A DNA stretch of 38,511 nucleotides from NCBI GenBank assembly GCA_025459175.1, contig JALORC010000067.1, forward strand, positions 1 through 38,511. The letters run 5' to 3'. Below the pieces are notes generated by a model. It made no database searches. It was not told where the DNA came from and saw only the letters and a program-made list of their open reading frames with translations. This DNA comes from Planctomycetota bacterium (lineage in GTDB: Bacteria > Planctomycetota > UBA1135 > UBA2386). Shown here piece after piece: positions 37,763-38,511 of this stretch; the first letter of the stretch is position 1, and each line of letters opens with the position of its first letter. A program made the translations under genes and the position numbers.

Positions 37763-38511
37763 TTGATCGTGCTGCTGGAGCCGCGGCGGCCGGTCGGTTT
37801 CCAGTCGGGTGGCTACCGCTACCAGGCCGAAGTGATGGCGCCGCGCCTGCTGGCCGGCGACGGTTGCCTGCTCGCGGTCGCGCCCGATCAGCTCGCGGCG
37901 GAACTCGTTCGCGCGCGCCAGCGCTGGCCGGCGGCGAGTTTCGTCGTCGATGGCCTGTTCGCTGCCGAGCGGCCGCTGCCGACCGGCACGATCGCCCTGC
38001 TGCACACGGTCCCGTCGACCGAGGCGTGGCGGACGGCGCCGGGGCCGGTGCTCGCCACGGCTGCGGGCACGCTCGCGGCGGCCCGGGTCCGGGCGTCGTG
38101 CACGGCCGCCGAGGTCATCGAGCCAGGGCTCGATCCCTGCTTCGCGCCGTTGCCGAGCGGCCGTCTTCGCCGGCCCGGACCGCTGCGGGTCGTCGCGATC
38201 GGCGTGTTCGGGGCCCACAAGGGACAGGCGGTTCTGTGGCGCGCGATTCGGGCGGCGCCGGTGCCTAGTGAACTGGTGCTGCTCGGTGCCGGCACCACGT
38301 CGTTCGCGCCGGCCGACGCGGTCGCGCCGGGGGCGACGCTGGTGCGACGCGGTGTGGTGACTCCGGCCGAGGTGGCGGCGACGCTGCACGACTGCGACCT
38401 GTGCGTGTCCTGGAGCCGCAGCGAGTCGTTCGGGATGGCCGTCGCCGAAGCGGTTGCCTGCGGCACTCCGGTCCTCGCGTTCGCGGTCGGCGCCATCCCG
38501 ACCATGGTCGA
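37763..38511 (+). CDS. GT4-family glycosyltransferase (3' end outside window)
   Basis: At least 249 residues of a GT-B fold glycosyltransferase, family 4. From the TTG start it begins MIVLLEPRRPVGFQSGGY, an N-terminal Rossmann half with a GGY substrate loop. The C-terminal half starts near LRVVAIGVFGAHKGQAVL, continues with ELVLLGAGT and reaches the E-x7-E nucleotide-sugar motif ESFGMAVAE (E221 and E229) and CGTPVLAFAVGAIP at the window edge. It should transfer a sugar from a nucleotide or lipid donor to an acceptor made by this cluster. It follows the PTPS-like gene by 16 bases. The start is unusual (TTG), but a strong GGAGG precedes it. Further genes of the operon may lie beyond the edge. 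Confidence 0.88.
   Translation, partial: MIVLLEPRRPVGFQSGGYRYQAEVMAPRLLAGDGCLLAVAPDQLAAELVRARQRWPAASFVVDGLFAAERPLPTGTIALLHTVPSTEAWRTAPGPVLATAAGTLAAARVRASCTAAEVIEPGLDPCFAPLPSGRLRRPGPLRVVAIGVFGAHKGQAVLWRAIRAAPVPSELVLLGAGTTSFAPADAVAPGATLVRRGVVTPAEVAATLHDCDLCVSWSRSESFGMAVAEAVACGTPVLAFAVGAIPTMV

Noticed and set aside
37341..37766. Overlapping frame starting MNHAIEF and ending MSRRRSA
   Set aside because: Arg/Gly/Ala-rich shadow of the PTPS-like gene; the other frame has clear family motifs.

Overview
The window is very GC-rich and gene-dense, with many 1-4 base gene overlaps and almost no non-coding DNA. No gene-free stretch exceeds about 200 bases. The gene content points to a planctomycete, probably of a deep-branching lineage. 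Indicators are a paired DUF1800 and Tat-exported DUF1501 protein, a large membrane Ser/Thr kinase with TPRs beside a planctomycete-type ECF sigma factor, and secreted proteins whose signal peptides end in AQ or GQ and whose C-termini end in an xLTVG-type tail. This is inferred from gene families; there is no rRNA in the window to confirm it.

Layout. (1) 1-3467, minus strand: a copper/metal-handling operon with a Cys-rich membrane-anchored protein, a secreted protein with three CP-x-x-G metal-site repeats, a small lipoprotein, a TolC-type outer-membrane factor and a Tat-exported multicopper oxidase cut by the window edge. (2) 3626-6378, plus strand: a DUF1800/DUF1501 pair. (3) 6400-12392, minus strand: lipA, then a 2-oxoacid dehydrogenase operon in the order E1alpha, E1beta, E2, second E1alpha, with no E3. 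(4) 12521-22190, minus strand: a secreted protein, a Bpt/Ate-type aminoacyl-tRNA-protein transferase, an ECF sigma factor, a kinase-TPR protein and a large secreted M36-like metallopeptidase. (5) 22376-26639, plus strand: a eukaryotic-type ileS, then a 5'-truncated AlbA_2/ATPase-type regulator and a lower-GC patch that looks like an insertion scar. (6) 26686-29089, minus strand: small exported or membrane proteins. (7) 29168-38511: two divergent operons, the most interesting part.

The minus-strand operon of region 7 (35282 down to 29168) has six genes, each overlapping the next by exactly 4 bases: a CDP-alcohol phosphatidyltransferase, an isoprenylcysteine/phospholipid-methyltransferase-like membrane protein, two SAM methyltransferases, a polytopic membrane protein of unknown family and an LtaS/sulfatase-type membrane phosphotransferase. 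The plus-strand operon (35390 to the edge) encodes a RibD-type reductase, an MDR dehydrogenase, a PTPS/QueD-like protein lacking the canonical catalytic Cys and one zinc His, and a GT4 glycosyltransferase. Together they look like a pathway that makes an unusual (perhaps pterin-derived or other polyol) headgroup, then methylates, glycosylates and attaches it to envelope lipid or polymer. The product is unknown and this interpretation is inference.
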